This document shows positions 41,486-50,378 of a DNA stretch of 64,000 bases, piece after piece. Source of the DNA: Dethiobacter alkaliphilus AHT 1 (lineage in GTDB: Bacteria; Bacillota; Dethiobacteria; Dethiobacterales; Dethiobacteraceae); assembly GCF_000174415.1 (NCBI RefSeq), contig NZ_ACJM01000014.1:1-64000 (forward strand), written 5' to 3'. Each line of letters begins with the position of its first letter. Position 1 is the first letter of the stretch. The notes under the pieces were generated by a model. That model made no database searches, was not told where the DNA came from, and worked only from the letters and a program-made list of their open reading frames with translations. Made by a program: the position numbers and the translations under genes.

Positions 41486-41821
41486 TTGCAAAATACACTT
41501 CTTTACGTGGTTTCCCGTTATGTGGTGCCGGTGATGCAGATTTATGGCCTGTATATCATCTTTCACGGCCATGAAGCTCCGGGCGGAGGTTTTGCCGGCG
41601 GAATGGTACTGGGGATTGGGTTGGTTTTGTATTCACTGGTCTTTGGCCTGAGTGAAGGCCAAAAACGGGTTCCCTTCGATTTGGCCATGGTGGGGGGGAT
41701 TATCCTGATAGTTACCATTTTTGCTGAAATTCTCATCGGCCATGTATTTGAGATTGGCATTGGACTTATAGTGGCTTTGGTTGCTCTGTCAATTTTTTCA
41801 ACACTGGTGGAGGAGGTGTGA
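41486..41821 (+). CDS. mrpB: Mrp antiporter subunit MrpB
   Basis: This 111-aa protein has about four transmembrane helices. The signature FHGHEAPGGGFAGGMVLG (about 25-42) is that of MrpB/MnhB. The TTG start has AGGGGGAG upstream. It opens an uninterrupted run of overlapping genes mrpB-C-D-E-F-G. Canonical mrp operons begin with the long mrpA, absent here. Confidence 0.93.
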   Translation: MQNTLLYVVSRYVVPVMQIYGLYIIFHGHEAPGGGFAGGMVLGIGLVLYSLVFGLSEGQKRVPFDLAMVGGIILIVTIFAEILIGHVFEIGIGLIVALVALSIFSTLVEEV

Positions 41822-41825
41822 CCGC

Positions 41826-42200
41826 TTGGATGTAATATCCCGGATTGTTCAGAATTATCCTTATTTTGTCTCTGTGGTGCTGTTTTGTATCGGCATCTAC
41901 ACTGTACTGTCCCGTTCTAATCTGATGAAAAAAATAATCGGGATTAACATTATGGGCAACGCCATCTTCCTGTTTTTGATTGCAGCAGCCAATATCCGTG
42001 GTGGCGTGGCACCAATCCATGATGGTCAACTTCCGGAGGGGGTGCATTACGTTAATCCTCTACCGGCGGCGCTGGTTCTTACCGGCATTGTTGTGGCTCT
42101 CAGCGTAACAGCCTTTGCCTTAAGCATAGTGGTAAAGCTGTATCAGTATTATGGAACCATTGAAGCAGACGAAATCCTTGAGATAAGGAGCTGCGACTAA
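41826..42200 (+). CDS. mrpC: Mrp antiporter subunit MrpC (NuoK-like)
   Basis: This 124-aa, three-helix protein is homologous to complex I NuoK. It has GINIMGNAIFLFLIAAA and LPAALVLTGIVVALSVTAFAL, the latter a hallmark of MrpC/NuoK. TTG start with GGAGGAGG eight bases upstream. It shares one base with the mrpD start. Confidence 0.93.
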   Translation: MDVISRIVQNYPYFVSVVLFCIGIYTVLSRSNLMKKIIGINIMGNAIFLFLIAAANIRGGVAPIHDGQLPEGVHYVNPLPAALVLTGIVVALSVTAFALSIVVKLYQYYGTIEADEILEIRSCD

Positions 42201-43693
42201 TGTTTGAACTTTTGGATACACATCCGCCGGTGTTGGTATTGTTAGTGCTGATGGCCGCTTTTCTGATGCCTGCATTTGCTCATTTCGGACGCAAAGCCTG
42301 CGGCCCGGCCGCCGTTTTAACCATGGTTGCCGCTTTTATTTACAGTTTGCATTTTGCCCTTATTACCCGTGACGGTCAAACTATCGCCTATTCGGTAATG
42401 GGCTGGGATGCTCCCTGGGGCATTGAAGTAATTATCGAACCTTTTTCCGCATTTATGCTGCTTGTTATTAGCGCTGTTTGTCTGGTAATCATGATTTACA
42501 GTATGAGTTCCCTGGGGCGGGAAATCCCGGCAAGCGGCATCGGCTGGTATTATACCACTTTCTTATTGTTGGTTGGTTCCATGATGGGAATGGTGATGAC
42601 CAATGATTTGTTTAATATGTATGTGTTCATTGAAGTAACCGGGATTGCCGCCTGTGCACTGGTGCTGGCCAAAGGAGGGCGCCTGGCCACCGAAGCATCA
42701 TTTAAATATCTGCTGCTGGCCACTGTGGGCTCCGGTTTTGTATTGACTGGAATCGCCCTGATTTATGTGATAACCGGTAATCTGAATATCAGCTTTGTTG
42801 CCGCAGAGTTTGCTCTGGTGTATCCGCAGTATCCGTATTTGATTTGGACAGTGCTTAGCTTCTTCCTGGTGGGCTTTGGTATAAAGTCGGCACTCTTTCC
42901 TCTTCACGTCTGGTTACCCGATGCTCACTCCTCAGCCCCCACCACTTCCAGCGCCGTCCTGTCCGGCCTGGTGGTAAAAGCATACATTGTTGCATTGGCA
43001 AAATTTTATTTCCAGATTTTTGGTTTTGATTTGTTGGATCAGATTTTTATCCGCCATATGATTTTAATTATGGCCACCGGGGCCATATTAGGCGGCTCCA
43101 TGTTTGCCTTCGTGCAGTTGGATCTAAAAAGGCGCCTGGCATATTCCAGTGTGGCTCAGATAGGCTACATTTTCCTGGGGCTTGGATTGTCCAGTCCCAT
43201 TGGCCTGGCGGCGGGCATCTTACACATCTTTAATCACGCCGTTATGAAGGCATGTCTCTTTTTGGCAGCAGGTGCCATTTACCGCCAAACCGGTGAGAAA
43301 CGGGTGAACCGTTTGCAGGGCCTGGCCTTTCAGATGCCCATCACCATGTTTGCCTTTAGTATTGCCGCCCTTTCCATGGTGGGGCTGCCCCTCTTTAGCG
43401 GATTTATATCCAAGTGGTACCTGGCCCTGGGCAGTATTGAGGCGGGAATGCCCATGTTTGTAGGACTGATCATCTTAAGTGGATTACTAAACGCCAGTTA
43501 TTTTCTGCCCATTGTCTGGCAGGCGTTTTTCGTGGTGGATGAGCAGGAACCCAAAACGTTTACCATGGATAAAATTCCTGTTTCCATGTCCGTTTCCTTG
43601 GTTGTGCTGGCCATGGCGGTTATCTATTTTGGTATCAATCCCGAGTTCCCGCTGGCCTTGGCAACAAAAGCTGTGGGGGTCTTACTGCATTAG
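42200..43693 (+). CDS. mrpD: Mrp antiporter subunit MrpD (NuoM/N-like), antiporter subunit 1 of 7
   Basis: This 497-aa protein of about 14 transmembrane helices belongs to the proton-translocating antiporter family. The TM5 glutamate is in YVFIEVTGI, the TM7 lysine in GFGIKSALFPLHVWLPDAHS (20 residues), and another lysine in VVKAYIV. It lies within the canonical C-D-E gene order and so is the orthologue of classical MrpD. Confidence 0.95.
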   Translation: MFELLDTHPPVLVLLVLMAAFLMPAFAHFGRKACGPAAVLTMVAAFIYSLHFALITRDGQTIAYSVMGWDAPWGIEVIIEPFSAFMLLVISAVCLVIMIYSMSSLGREIPASGIGWYYTTFLLLVGSMMGMVMTNDLFNMYVFIEVTGIAACALVLAKGGRLATEASFKYLLLATVGSGFVLTGIALIYVITGNLNISFVAAEFALVYPQYPYLIWTVLSFFLVGFGIKSALFPLHVWLPDAHSSAPTTSSAVLSGLVVKAYIVALAKFYFQIFGFDLLDQIFIRHMILIMATGAILGGSMFAFVQLDLKRRLAYSSVAQIGYIFLGLGLSSPIGLAAGILHIFNHAVMKACLFLAAGAIYRQTGEKRVNRLQGLAFQMPITMFAFSIAALSMVGLPLFSGFISKWYLALGSIEAGMPMFVGLIILSGLLNASYFLPIVWQAFFVVDEQEPKTFTMDKIPVSMSVSLVVLAMAVIYFGINPEFPLALATKAVGVLLH

Positions 43694-43705
43694 GGAGGTG
43701 GTTTA

Positions 43706-44218
43706 ATGTACTATATTCGGGCAATTATTGACAAAAAGGGGTTTCTGATGATTGTTTGCATTTTGCTGGGGTTCTGGTTTTTAATGACCCCTTCGCTGGA
43801 TGCGTACAACGTGATTGTGGGTATCGGTTGTGCATTGGGAGTTACGTATTTCTGGAACACCGACTTGTTTAAGCCCGGGGAGCCCATGGGTTTTAAGCCG
43901 CTGCAGCTGTTCAAACTGTTTTATTATTTAGTATTGCTTGTCTTTAACATTGTTGTAGCCAATATCCAGGTGGCGCGTATTGTGCTAAGTAGGGATATGC
44001 CAATTTCACCCGGTTTTATTGTGGTGAAAACAAAACTTACCCGAGAACTTACCCGGACCCTGTATTCCAACTCCATTACCCTTACACCCGGGACCGTCAC
44101 CATTAACCTGAAAGATGACCGGCTGCTTGTTCACGCCCTGACAAAAGAAGCGGCGGATAATGTCTCCGATTGGTATATGCAGGATAAACTGCGGGAAGTT
44201 GAGGTGATCAACGAATGA
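43706..44218 (+). CDS. mrpE: Mrp antiporter subunit MrpE
   Basis: This 170-aa protein has two or three N-terminal helices and a soluble C-terminus with TLYSNSITLTPGTVTI, the MrpE signature. Start ATG with GGAGGTGG upstream. It overlaps mrpF by 4 bp (ATGA). Confidence 0.94.
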   Translation: MYYIRAIIDKKGFLMIVCILLGFWFLMTPSLDAYNVIVGIGCALGVTYFWNTDLFKPGEPMGFKPLQLFKLFYYLVLLVFNIVVANIQVARIVLSRDMPISPGFIVVKTKLTRELTRTLYSNSITLTPGTVTINLKDDRLLVHALTKEAADNVSDWYMQDKLREVEVINE

Positions 44219-44481
44219 TTCAACTCAGCCTGGAAGGGGTTTTCCTGGGGCTTGTAGTTTTGTCGTTTCTGGCCCTGTACCGCATCATCTGGGGTCCACA
44301 TGCCTCAGACCGCATTTTGGGCACCAACGTGGTGTTAACCAATGTAATTATGGCCATTATCATTCTGGCACATATCTTTGAGAACTACACCTACCTGGAT
44401 GTGGCGTATGTTTATGTGCTCAGTGCTTTTGTAGGCACAATCTGTGTCATGAAAAGTCTGGGGAAGGGGAAATTGTCATGA
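44215..44481 (+). CDS. mrpF: Mrp antiporter subunit MrpF
   Basis: This 88-aa, three-helix protein has YRIIWGPHASDRILGTN, the conserved MrpF loop. It overlaps mrpE and mrpG by 4 bp on each side. Confidence 0.94.
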   Translation: MIQLSLEGVFLGLVVLSFLALYRIIWGPHASDRILGTNVVLTNVIMAIIILAHIFENYTYLDVAYVYVLSAFVGTICVMKSLGKGKLS

Positions 44482-44852
44482 CCTTACTCTATGAGTTGGC
44501 GGTAAGTTTTTTACTCTGGGCCGGACTGTTCTTTCTCTTTGTGGGTACTGTGGGCCTAATCCGTTTGCCCGATTTATATACCCGCATGCATGCCACTTCC
44601 AAGTGCGATACGCTGGGGGTCGGGCTGATTTTGCTGGCCATGATGACGCAAGTGTCCGGCTATAATGCCATGATTAAACTGGCTATTATCTGGGCCTTTA
44701 TCTGGTCCATCAATCCATTGGTTGCACACATCATCGGTTATGTGGCTTATCTGCGGGATGAAGAGCATGTGCCGGAAACATTTTTTATTGACTGTTACGA
44801 TTCTCCCTACCCTGGTAAGGAGATGGCGGGAAAGGAGGATGTCCATGCCTGA
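44478..44852 (+). CDS. mrpG: Mrp antiporter subunit MrpG
   Basis: This 124-aa, three-helix protein has the MrpG signature GTVGLIRLPDLYTRMHATSK (20 residues) followed by CDTLGVGLIL. Its 3' end overlaps the next gene by 8 bp. Confidence 0.94.
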   Translation: MTLLYELAVSFLLWAGLFFLFVGTVGLIRLPDLYTRMHATSKCDTLGVGLILLAMMTQVSGYNAMIKLAIIWAFIWSINPLVAHIIGYVAYLRDEEHVPETFFIDCYDSPYPGKEMAGKEDVHA

Positions 44853-45084
44853 TTGGCTGGTTTTCATTCTGCTGACATTTCTGATTGTAGCGGCTCTGGG
44901 AGTGGTATTTATCCGCAGCCTGCTCTATGCCGTTATCATTTTCGGCGGGTTTTCCCTGGTTATGGCTCTGCTTTGGCAGCACTTTAACGCTCCGGATATT
45001 GCCATTACCGAAGCTGCGGTGGGCGTGGGCACCACAGTGCTGATGGTGGCGGTGGTTACCAGGGTAAGGGGGGAAGAGCAGTGA
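44845..45084 (+). CDS. DUF4040 subunit (MbhD-like; equivalent of MrpA C-terminal part 1)
   Basis: This 79-aa, two- to three-helix protein has LYAVIIFGGFSLVMALLWQ and APDIAITEAAVGVGTTVLMV, the conserved DUF4040 segment that in classical MrpA is fused after the NuoL-like part and in membrane-bound hydrogenases is the separate subunit MbhD. AAAGGAGGAT precedes the ATG. Being free-standing, it places this locus nearer to Mbh/Mbx-type modules than to classical Mrp. Confidence 0.88.
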   Translation: MPDWLVFILLTFLIVAALGVVFIRSLLYAVIIFGGFSLVMALLWQHFNAPDIAITEAAVGVGTTVLMVAVVTRVRGEEQ

Positions 45085-45407
45085 AAGCACTTTTTAACGT
45101 GTTGATTGTTTTGCTTTTGGTGTTGATTGGTTATATGCTGCTGATGACCGTCAGTGAAATCCCCCCTTACGGTGAAGTTGATGTGCCGGCCAATAATTAT
45201 GTCCCCCAGCGGTATGTGGAGCAGGGGTATGAGGAGACGGGGGGCCATAACCTGGTAGCCAATATTATCGTGGCTTATCGGGCCTATGATACTCTGGTTG
45301 AAATTACCGTATTGTTTGTAGCAGTTATTGCCATCTTCCTGTGCTTAAAGACCGGGCACCCTGTGGAGCATAAGGAGGACGGTTGTTCTCAGAAAACAAC
45401 GCTATAA
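45081..45407 (+). CDS. MbhE-like subunit (equivalent of MrpA C-terminal part 2)
   Basis: This 108-aa protein has an N-terminal helix, a polar segment, then NLVANIIVAYRAYDTLVEIT (20 residues) and a second helix. The DTLVEITVLF stretch is the MbhE/MrpA C-terminal signature. GTG start overlapping the DUF4040 stop by 4 bp. With the preceding gene it reconstitutes the piece of MrpA lacking from the MrpD-like proteins that follow. Confidence 0.85.
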   Translation: MKALFNVLIVLLLVLIGYMLLMTVSEIPPYGEVDVPANNYVPQRYVEQGYEETGGHNLVANIIVAYRAYDTLVEITVLFVAVIAIFLCLKTGHPVEHKEDGCSQKTTL

Positions 45408-45464
45408 GAGCAATATTTATAAAAGATGTTACAGCGCAAATGATTTGTAAGGGAGTGGGCGTAA

Positions 45465-46940
45465 ATGTCTGACCCTCTACTCATTCTGGGTGCGATTATT
45501 TGCCCTATGGTGGGCGCGTTGCTTTTGGCGTTGGTTCCGGAGGAAAATAACCGGGTCCGTAATCCATTGGCTGTTCTCACTGCAGTGATTACCGCCTCCT
45601 TTGTAGTCACCCTGTTTGTGCGTGTGCTAAACGGTGCTGTGCCCGCTGTCCATGTGATAACACTGATGAGGGGGTTGGATATAGTTTTCAGGGTGGATCC
45701 CCTGGCAGCGGCTTTTTCCACATTGGCCTCGGTGTTATGGGTATTTGCCGCCCTGTACTCCACCGGTTATATGGCCCATGAGCATAACCGCCGCCGTTAT
45801 TTTACTTTCTATATTCTTTCCCTGGGTGCTACCATGGGGATTGCCTTTTCCGCTAACCTGTTTACGCTATATTTATGTTACGAATTTCTCACCATCTTTA
45901 CGTATCCATTGGTAATTCATGCCGGAAACGCCGAAGCACAGGCCGCCGGTAAGCGCTATATTATTTACAGTTTCCTGGGAGCGGGACTGATATTGTCGGC
46001 CATTGTGATGACCGCCGGTGCGGTGGGAACCATCACCTTTGCTTCCGGCGGCATATTAACGGTGGCAGACGGCCCCGCCCACTATCTACAGCTCATTTTC
46101 CTCTGTTTTATTTTGGGGTTTGGCGTAAAAGCTGCCATTATGCCTTTGCATGCCTGGCTGCCGGCAGCCATGGCGGCGCCTACTCCCGTCAGTGCATTGT
46201 TACACGCCGTGGCAGTGGTAAAGTCAGGGATCTTTGGCATTCTGCGTGCCATGTATTCTGTTTTTGGTGTGGAAACCCTGGGGGAGCTAAGCCTGGGTTT
46301 GTTTGTGGTGGTTATAGCCAGTATCACCATTGTTTCCGCTTCACTTATAGCGCTGCGTCAGGATGCTCTGAAACGCCGATTGGCCTATTCCACCATCAGC
46401 CAGTTAAGTTATATTATTTTGGGGGCCGGCCTGCTCTCAGTGGCGGGAGCCACCGGTGGGATGCTGCACATGATTAATCATGCCCTTTTAAAAATCACCT
46501 TGTTCTTCTGCGCCGGTGCAATAATTACGGTGACCGGGAAGAAGAAAATCAGTGAACTAAACGGCGTTGGGGTGCGCATGCCGCTGACCATGATGGCTTT
46601 TACCGTAGGTAGTATCGGCATGGTGGGAATTTTGCCTGTTAACGGCTTTATCTCCAAGCTCTATCTGTTGCAGGGCAGTTTGGATGCCGGTATGTTGGCG
46701 GTTATCGCCGTACTTGTTGTCAGCGCTATATTAAATGCTTTATACTTTTTTCCCATTGTGATTACAGCGTTTTTCCGTCAGGGAGCTTTTGAACGGGCCA
46801 AAGGCCCGGAAGCTCCGCTTACCATGCTGGTGCCGGTATGTGTTTTGGCGGTGATTTGCATAGTGCTGGGCATCAAACCCGATCTGACAATTCCGTTTGT
46901 GCGCAGTATGGTTGATTTTCTAATGCCCTTAGCGATGTAA
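45465..46940 (+). CDS. NuoL/MrpA-type antiporter subunit 2 of 7
   Basis: This 491-aa protein has about 14 helices. Essential-type residues are present: Glu in LCYEFLTI (TM5), Lys in GFGVKAAIMPLHAWLP (TM7), Lys in AVVKSGIFG (TM8) and Lys in NGFISKLYLL (TM12). The PTPVSALLHAV stretch is NuoL/MrpA-like. It closely resembles subunit 4 (48891), for example in RYFTFYILSLGATMGIAFSA versus RFFTFYILALSATMGVAFSA, so the two come from a duplication. Confidence 0.92.
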   Translation: MSDPLLILGAIICPMVGALLLALVPEENNRVRNPLAVLTAVITASFVVTLFVRVLNGAVPAVHVITLMRGLDIVFRVDPLAAAFSTLASVLWVFAALYSTGYMAHEHNRRRYFTFYILSLGATMGIAFSANLFTLYLCYEFLTIFTYPLVIHAGNAEAQAAGKRYIIYSFLGAGLILSAIVMTAGAVGTITFASGGILTVADGPAHYLQLIFLCFILGFGVKAAIMPLHAWLPAAMAAPTPVSALLHAVAVVKSGIFGILRAMYSVFGVETLGELSLGLFVVVIASITIVSASLIALRQDALKRRLAYSTISQLSYIILGAGLLSVAGATGGMLHMINHALLKITLFFCAGAIITVTGKKKISELNGVGVRMPLTMMAFTVGSIGMVGILPVNGFISKLYLLQGSLDAGMLAVIAVLVVSAILNALYFFPIVITAFFRQGAFERAKGPEAPLTMLVPVCVLAVICIVLGIKPDLTIPFVRSMVDFLMPLAM

Positions 46941-46961
46941 TAAAACGAAAGGGTGATTATT

Positions 46962-48755
46962 GTGACTCTGCTGCTTGTACCGGTTTGGGCCCCGGTGGTT
47001 ACAGCGGTGGTGCTGCTATTTCTGCCGGCCAGGGTCAGGCGTGTATTTATTGGCCTTTCTCTGGTGCCGGTAGGCGCCGTGGCTGTGGCGCTGTTGGCCG
47101 GAGTGGATTTGGGCGGCCAGGTTACTGTCTTTGCTTCCGCTTTCCAGCAGCAAACGGGAGTGTCATTTTTGTCATTTAGCCTGCACCCCATTGGTGGTAT
47201 TGCCCTGCTTGGCTTTACCATGGTTATTCCGCTGGGCATGCTTTTTGGGTTGGAAGTATCCACAAAAGCCCAGCAGGCGGTGGCTCTTTGTGCACTGGCC
47301 GGTGCGGCAGGGGTAGCCTTGGCAGACAATTTTCTCACATTCCTGTTTTTCTGGGAAGTGCTAAGCATCACTTCGGCAACCATGATCTTTTTGCGCCGCA
47401 CAGAGCAGGCAGTTAAGATGGCCTACCGGGTATTATTTTTGCAACTGTTGGGTGGGCTGGCTCTGACGGTGGGCATAGTATTGCATTATCATGCCACAGG
47501 GTCCTTTGCCATGACAGCTCCTGCAGCGGGCTTGCCCTTTTTCATTGCCGGCATTGGTGTAAAGGCGGCCTTTCTCCCACTGCATGTCTGGGTGCCCTGG
47601 GGGTATCCGGTGGCACCGTTTTCCGCCAGTGTTCTGCTGGCAGCACTCTGTACAAAGGCCGGTGTTTTTGCAGTGGCCCGTATCTTGCCGGCGTCGGAAG
47701 GCATAGCACTGATGGGTGCTTTGATGGCCATTGTTGCCGTCAGTTTTGCCCTGGTTCAGCATGATATGCGGCGTCTCTTATCCGTTCACATTGTCAGCCA
47801 GGTGGGCTATATGGTGGCCGCTATAGGGCTGGGCAATTACTATGGAGTGGACGGCGGACTGCTGCATATGGCTAATAACATGGTCTATAAAGCTTTGTTA
47901 TTTATGTGCGCCGGCGCAGTTCTCTACTGTACCGGAACGGAAGATCTGCATCAACTGCACCATCCTCCTAAAGGGGAAGAGGGCCCTCCTCTCTGGCGGT
48001 CATTGCCGCTGGTTACCGTGGGGGCAGTGGTTGGTGCGCTGGCCATTGCCGGTACTCCGCTGTTTAACGGGTATATCAGTAAATATCTTATAAAAAATGC
48101 CTCCTACGGTGTGGAGCCGGTGGAAACGATTTTACTGGTTGCCGGTGTGGGGACGGCCTTATCTTTCACCAAGTTTATCTACTTCGGTTTTTATAAGGCC
48201 CAGGCCAGGGTTTTGCGCCCGCCCAGAACCACTATGACGGTAGCTATCATGATTTCGGCTGCCGCCTGTGTTCTGTTTGGTGTCTACCCACAGGCTTTGC
48301 AGGTGCTGTTGCCGCACCAATCCGCCCTGAATGTTTATTCTATGCAGGGAATTTTCGTTTCCCTGCAGGTAATAGCTGTGGCGGTGGGTGTGTTTGCTTT
48401 GATGAAAAATATACTGGAAAGGGGGATTCATGCGCCACAATGGGCCAACGGTTTGGCGCAGATTGCCGCCGGCACAGCCCATTCTGCTGCAACCGGAACG
48501 GTTCATTTGGTGGACTATATCACCGGCGGTATGCAGCAGTTGGTTTCCGGCGCCGGGGATTTGAGCTTTAAGGCCATCTTCCGCATGTTTCAGAAACTTG
48601 ATTACCAGCCGGGAGAGTCCAGATTTTTTCGTTTCATCAATGTCAGAAACCTGGAATTTGACGTCATGCTTGTGATAGTCATTTTCGGAGTGCTGGCGGT
48701 TTGGTATCTGTTTATGACACTGGAAATACAAATTATTCATACCAACCCGTTTTAA
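46962..48755 (+). CDS. NuoL-type antiporter subunit 3 of 7 with C-terminal extension
   Basis: This protein of about 597 aa has the antiporter core with Glu in LFFWEVLSI, Lys in GIGVKAAFLPLHVWVP and Lys in NGYISKYLI. After residue 450 it adds about 140 aa: an amphipathic stretch (NGLAQIAAGTAHSAATGTVH, 20 residues) and a last transmembrane helix. This resembles the lateral helix of NuoL/HyfB that spans neighbouring subunits. The GTG at 46962 has AAAGGG about nine bases upstream; a GTG at 46953 is too close. Confidence 0.9.
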   Translation: MTLLLVPVWAPVVTAVVLLFLPARVRRVFIGLSLVPVGAVAVALLAGVDLGGQVTVFASAFQQQTGVSFLSFSLHPIGGIALLGFTMVIPLGMLFGLEVSTKAQQAVALCALAGAAGVALADNFLTFLFFWEVLSITSATMIFLRRTEQAVKMAYRVLFLQLLGGLALTVGIVLHYHATGSFAMTAPAAGLPFFIAGIGVKAAFLPLHVWVPWGYPVAPFSASVLLAALCTKAGVFAVARILPASEGIALMGALMAIVAVSFALVQHDMRRLLSVHIVSQVGYMVAAIGLGNYYGVDGGLLHMANNMVYKALLFMCAGAVLYCTGTEDLHQLHHPPKGEEGPPLWRSLPLVTVGAVVGALAIAGTPLFNGYISKYLIKNASYGVEPVETILLVAGVGTALSFTKFIYFGFYKAQARVLRPPRTTMTVAIMISAAACVLFGVYPQALQVLLPHQSALNVYSMQGIFVSLQVIAVAVGVFALMKNILERGIHAPQWANGLAQIAAGTAHSAATGTVHLVDYITGGMQQLVSGAGDLSFKAIFRMFQKLDYQPGESRFFRFINVRNLEFDVMLVIVIFGVLAVWYLFMTLEIQIIHTNPF

Positions 48756-48890
48756 CAAGCCGGCATCCGGTGTTTTGTTGCCAGAATACACTTATCCGGA
48801 TATAGAGCTGGGAAATGGGAGGGTACTGTCCCCAAAAGGGCGGCGCCCTCTTTGTGGTGTAGTAAACTTCTGTTGCTTAGGAGGGAGTCT

Positions 48891-50357
48891 ATGTTGATAT
48901 CGCCGTTTTGGGCCATTTTGGTCCCGGCATGCGGTGGTGGTTTGATTGCTCTTGTTAAGGAGCATCAGGCCCGTGCCAGAAATGCACTTGCCGTCATTAT
49001 TGCCTTAATCACATTTCTGATAGTGGCGCCGGCCCTCCCTGTGGTATTGCAAGGAGAAACCATCACCTGGACTGCAGTACAGATTACACAGGGCTTAAGC
49101 ATTTCCTTTGCAGTGGAGCCTCTGGGCGTGCTGTTTGCCGTTTTGGCATCCCTGTTGTGGGTGTTTGCCGCCATTTATGCCACCGGTTATATGGGCCATG
49201 AGTATCACTGCCGGCGTTTTTTTACCTTCTATATTCTGGCATTAAGTGCTACCATGGGTGTGGCATTTTCTGCAAACCTGTTTACCATGTATCTTTTTTA
49301 TGAATATCTGGCCTTAATTACATATCCGCTGGTTATTCACGCCCAGACCCGGGAGGCCTATGCGGCGGGTACCAAATATATTATTTATTGTTTTGTCAGC
49401 GGAGCCATGGTTTTTCTCACCATGTTCATTTTCGGCGGAATTGGAGAAAGCCTGACCTTTAGTACTGCCGGCATCTTTGGCTCCGTTCTGGAGAGTCATG
49501 CACTTACTTTATGGATTATGTTTTTTATTGCGGTGATGGGGTTTGGTGTCAAAGCCGCCATAATGCCGCTTCATTCCTGGCTTCCTTCGGCCATGGTGGC
49601 GCCTACACCGGTTAGCGCCCTTTTGCATGCAGTTGCTATAGTTAAGACAGGAATTTTTGGAATCTTACGTGTTATGTTCTATCTTTACGGGGTGGAAGCA
49701 CTGCAGTATCTGGGTGTAACCAATATCCTGGCGGCCATTGTGGTACTCACCATCATTATTGCATCGGTATTGGCCATTCGTCAGGAAAAGCTTAAATCAC
49801 GGCTGGCCTACTCCACCATCGGCCAGTTGGGCTATATCACCCTGGGAGCGGCTATGCTCTCCCCGTACGGTTTGACCGGCGGCATAGTGCACATCATCAA
49901 TCATGCTTTCCTTAAAATCGTGTTGTTCTTCTGTGCCGGAGCTATTATTACACAGACCGGCGCCAAATATCTGGAGCAGTTAAACGGCATTGGAAAACGG
50001 ATGCCTTATACCATGTTTTTCTTCTCTTTGGCCAGTATCGGTCTTATCGGAGTTCTTCCACTGGCAGGGTATGTCAGCAAACTGTACCTCTTGGGCGGTA
50101 GTATTGAATCCGGCCTGCCCATTCTTGGATTTGTCCTGTTAACCAGCGCTATTCTCAATTCAATCTATTATTTCCCCATCATCATCCGGGCTTATTTTTC
50201 CGAAGGATCGTACTCTGCTCCCCAGGGATTGGAAAGCCCGCCTGCCATGTTTATTCCCACTGCGGTTTTAACGGTGATGTGCTTTGTGTTTGGATTTTAT
50301 GCTCAGCAGACCACTCTCCCGCTGGTTAATCTGATTGTTGCCTCCATATTCCAATAG
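48891..50357 (+). CDS. NuoL/MrpA-type antiporter subunit 4 of 7
   Basis: This 488-aa paralogue of subunit 2 keeps Glu in LFYEYLALI, Lys in GFGVKAAIMPLHSWLP and Lys in AIVKTGIFG. A 135-bp gap with a trace of the GGGACAG repeat and a small hairpin separates it from the previous gene, the largest gap in the locus, so an internal promoter or RNA processing site is possible. ATG with TAGGAGGGA upstream. Confidence 0.92.
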   Translation: MLISPFWAILVPACGGGLIALVKEHQARARNALAVIIALITFLIVAPALPVVLQGETITWTAVQITQGLSISFAVEPLGVLFAVLASLLWVFAAIYATGYMGHEYHCRRFFTFYILALSATMGVAFSANLFTMYLFYEYLALITYPLVIHAQTREAYAAGTKYIIYCFVSGAMVFLTMFIFGGIGESLTFSTAGIFGSVLESHALTLWIMFFIAVMGFGVKAAIMPLHSWLPSAMVAPTPVSALLHAVAIVKTGIFGILRVMFYLYGVEALQYLGVTNILAAIVVLTIIIASVLAIRQEKLKSRLAYSTIGQLGYITLGAAMLSPYGLTGGIVHIINHAFLKIVLFFCAGAIITQTGAKYLEQLNGIGKRMPYTMFFFSLASIGLIGVLPLAGYVSKLYLLGGSIESGLPILGFVLLTSAILNSIYYFPIIIRAYFSEGSYSAPQGLESPPAMFIPTAVLTVMCFVFGFYAQQTTLPLVNLIVASIFQ

Positions 50358-50378
50358 CGAAAGGAGTTGTAGACAAAT

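Noticed and set aside
41347-41574. Open frame overlapping the mrpB leader
   Set aside because: It runs through the attenuator hairpin and is out of frame with mrpB; the RNA structure explains this stretch better.
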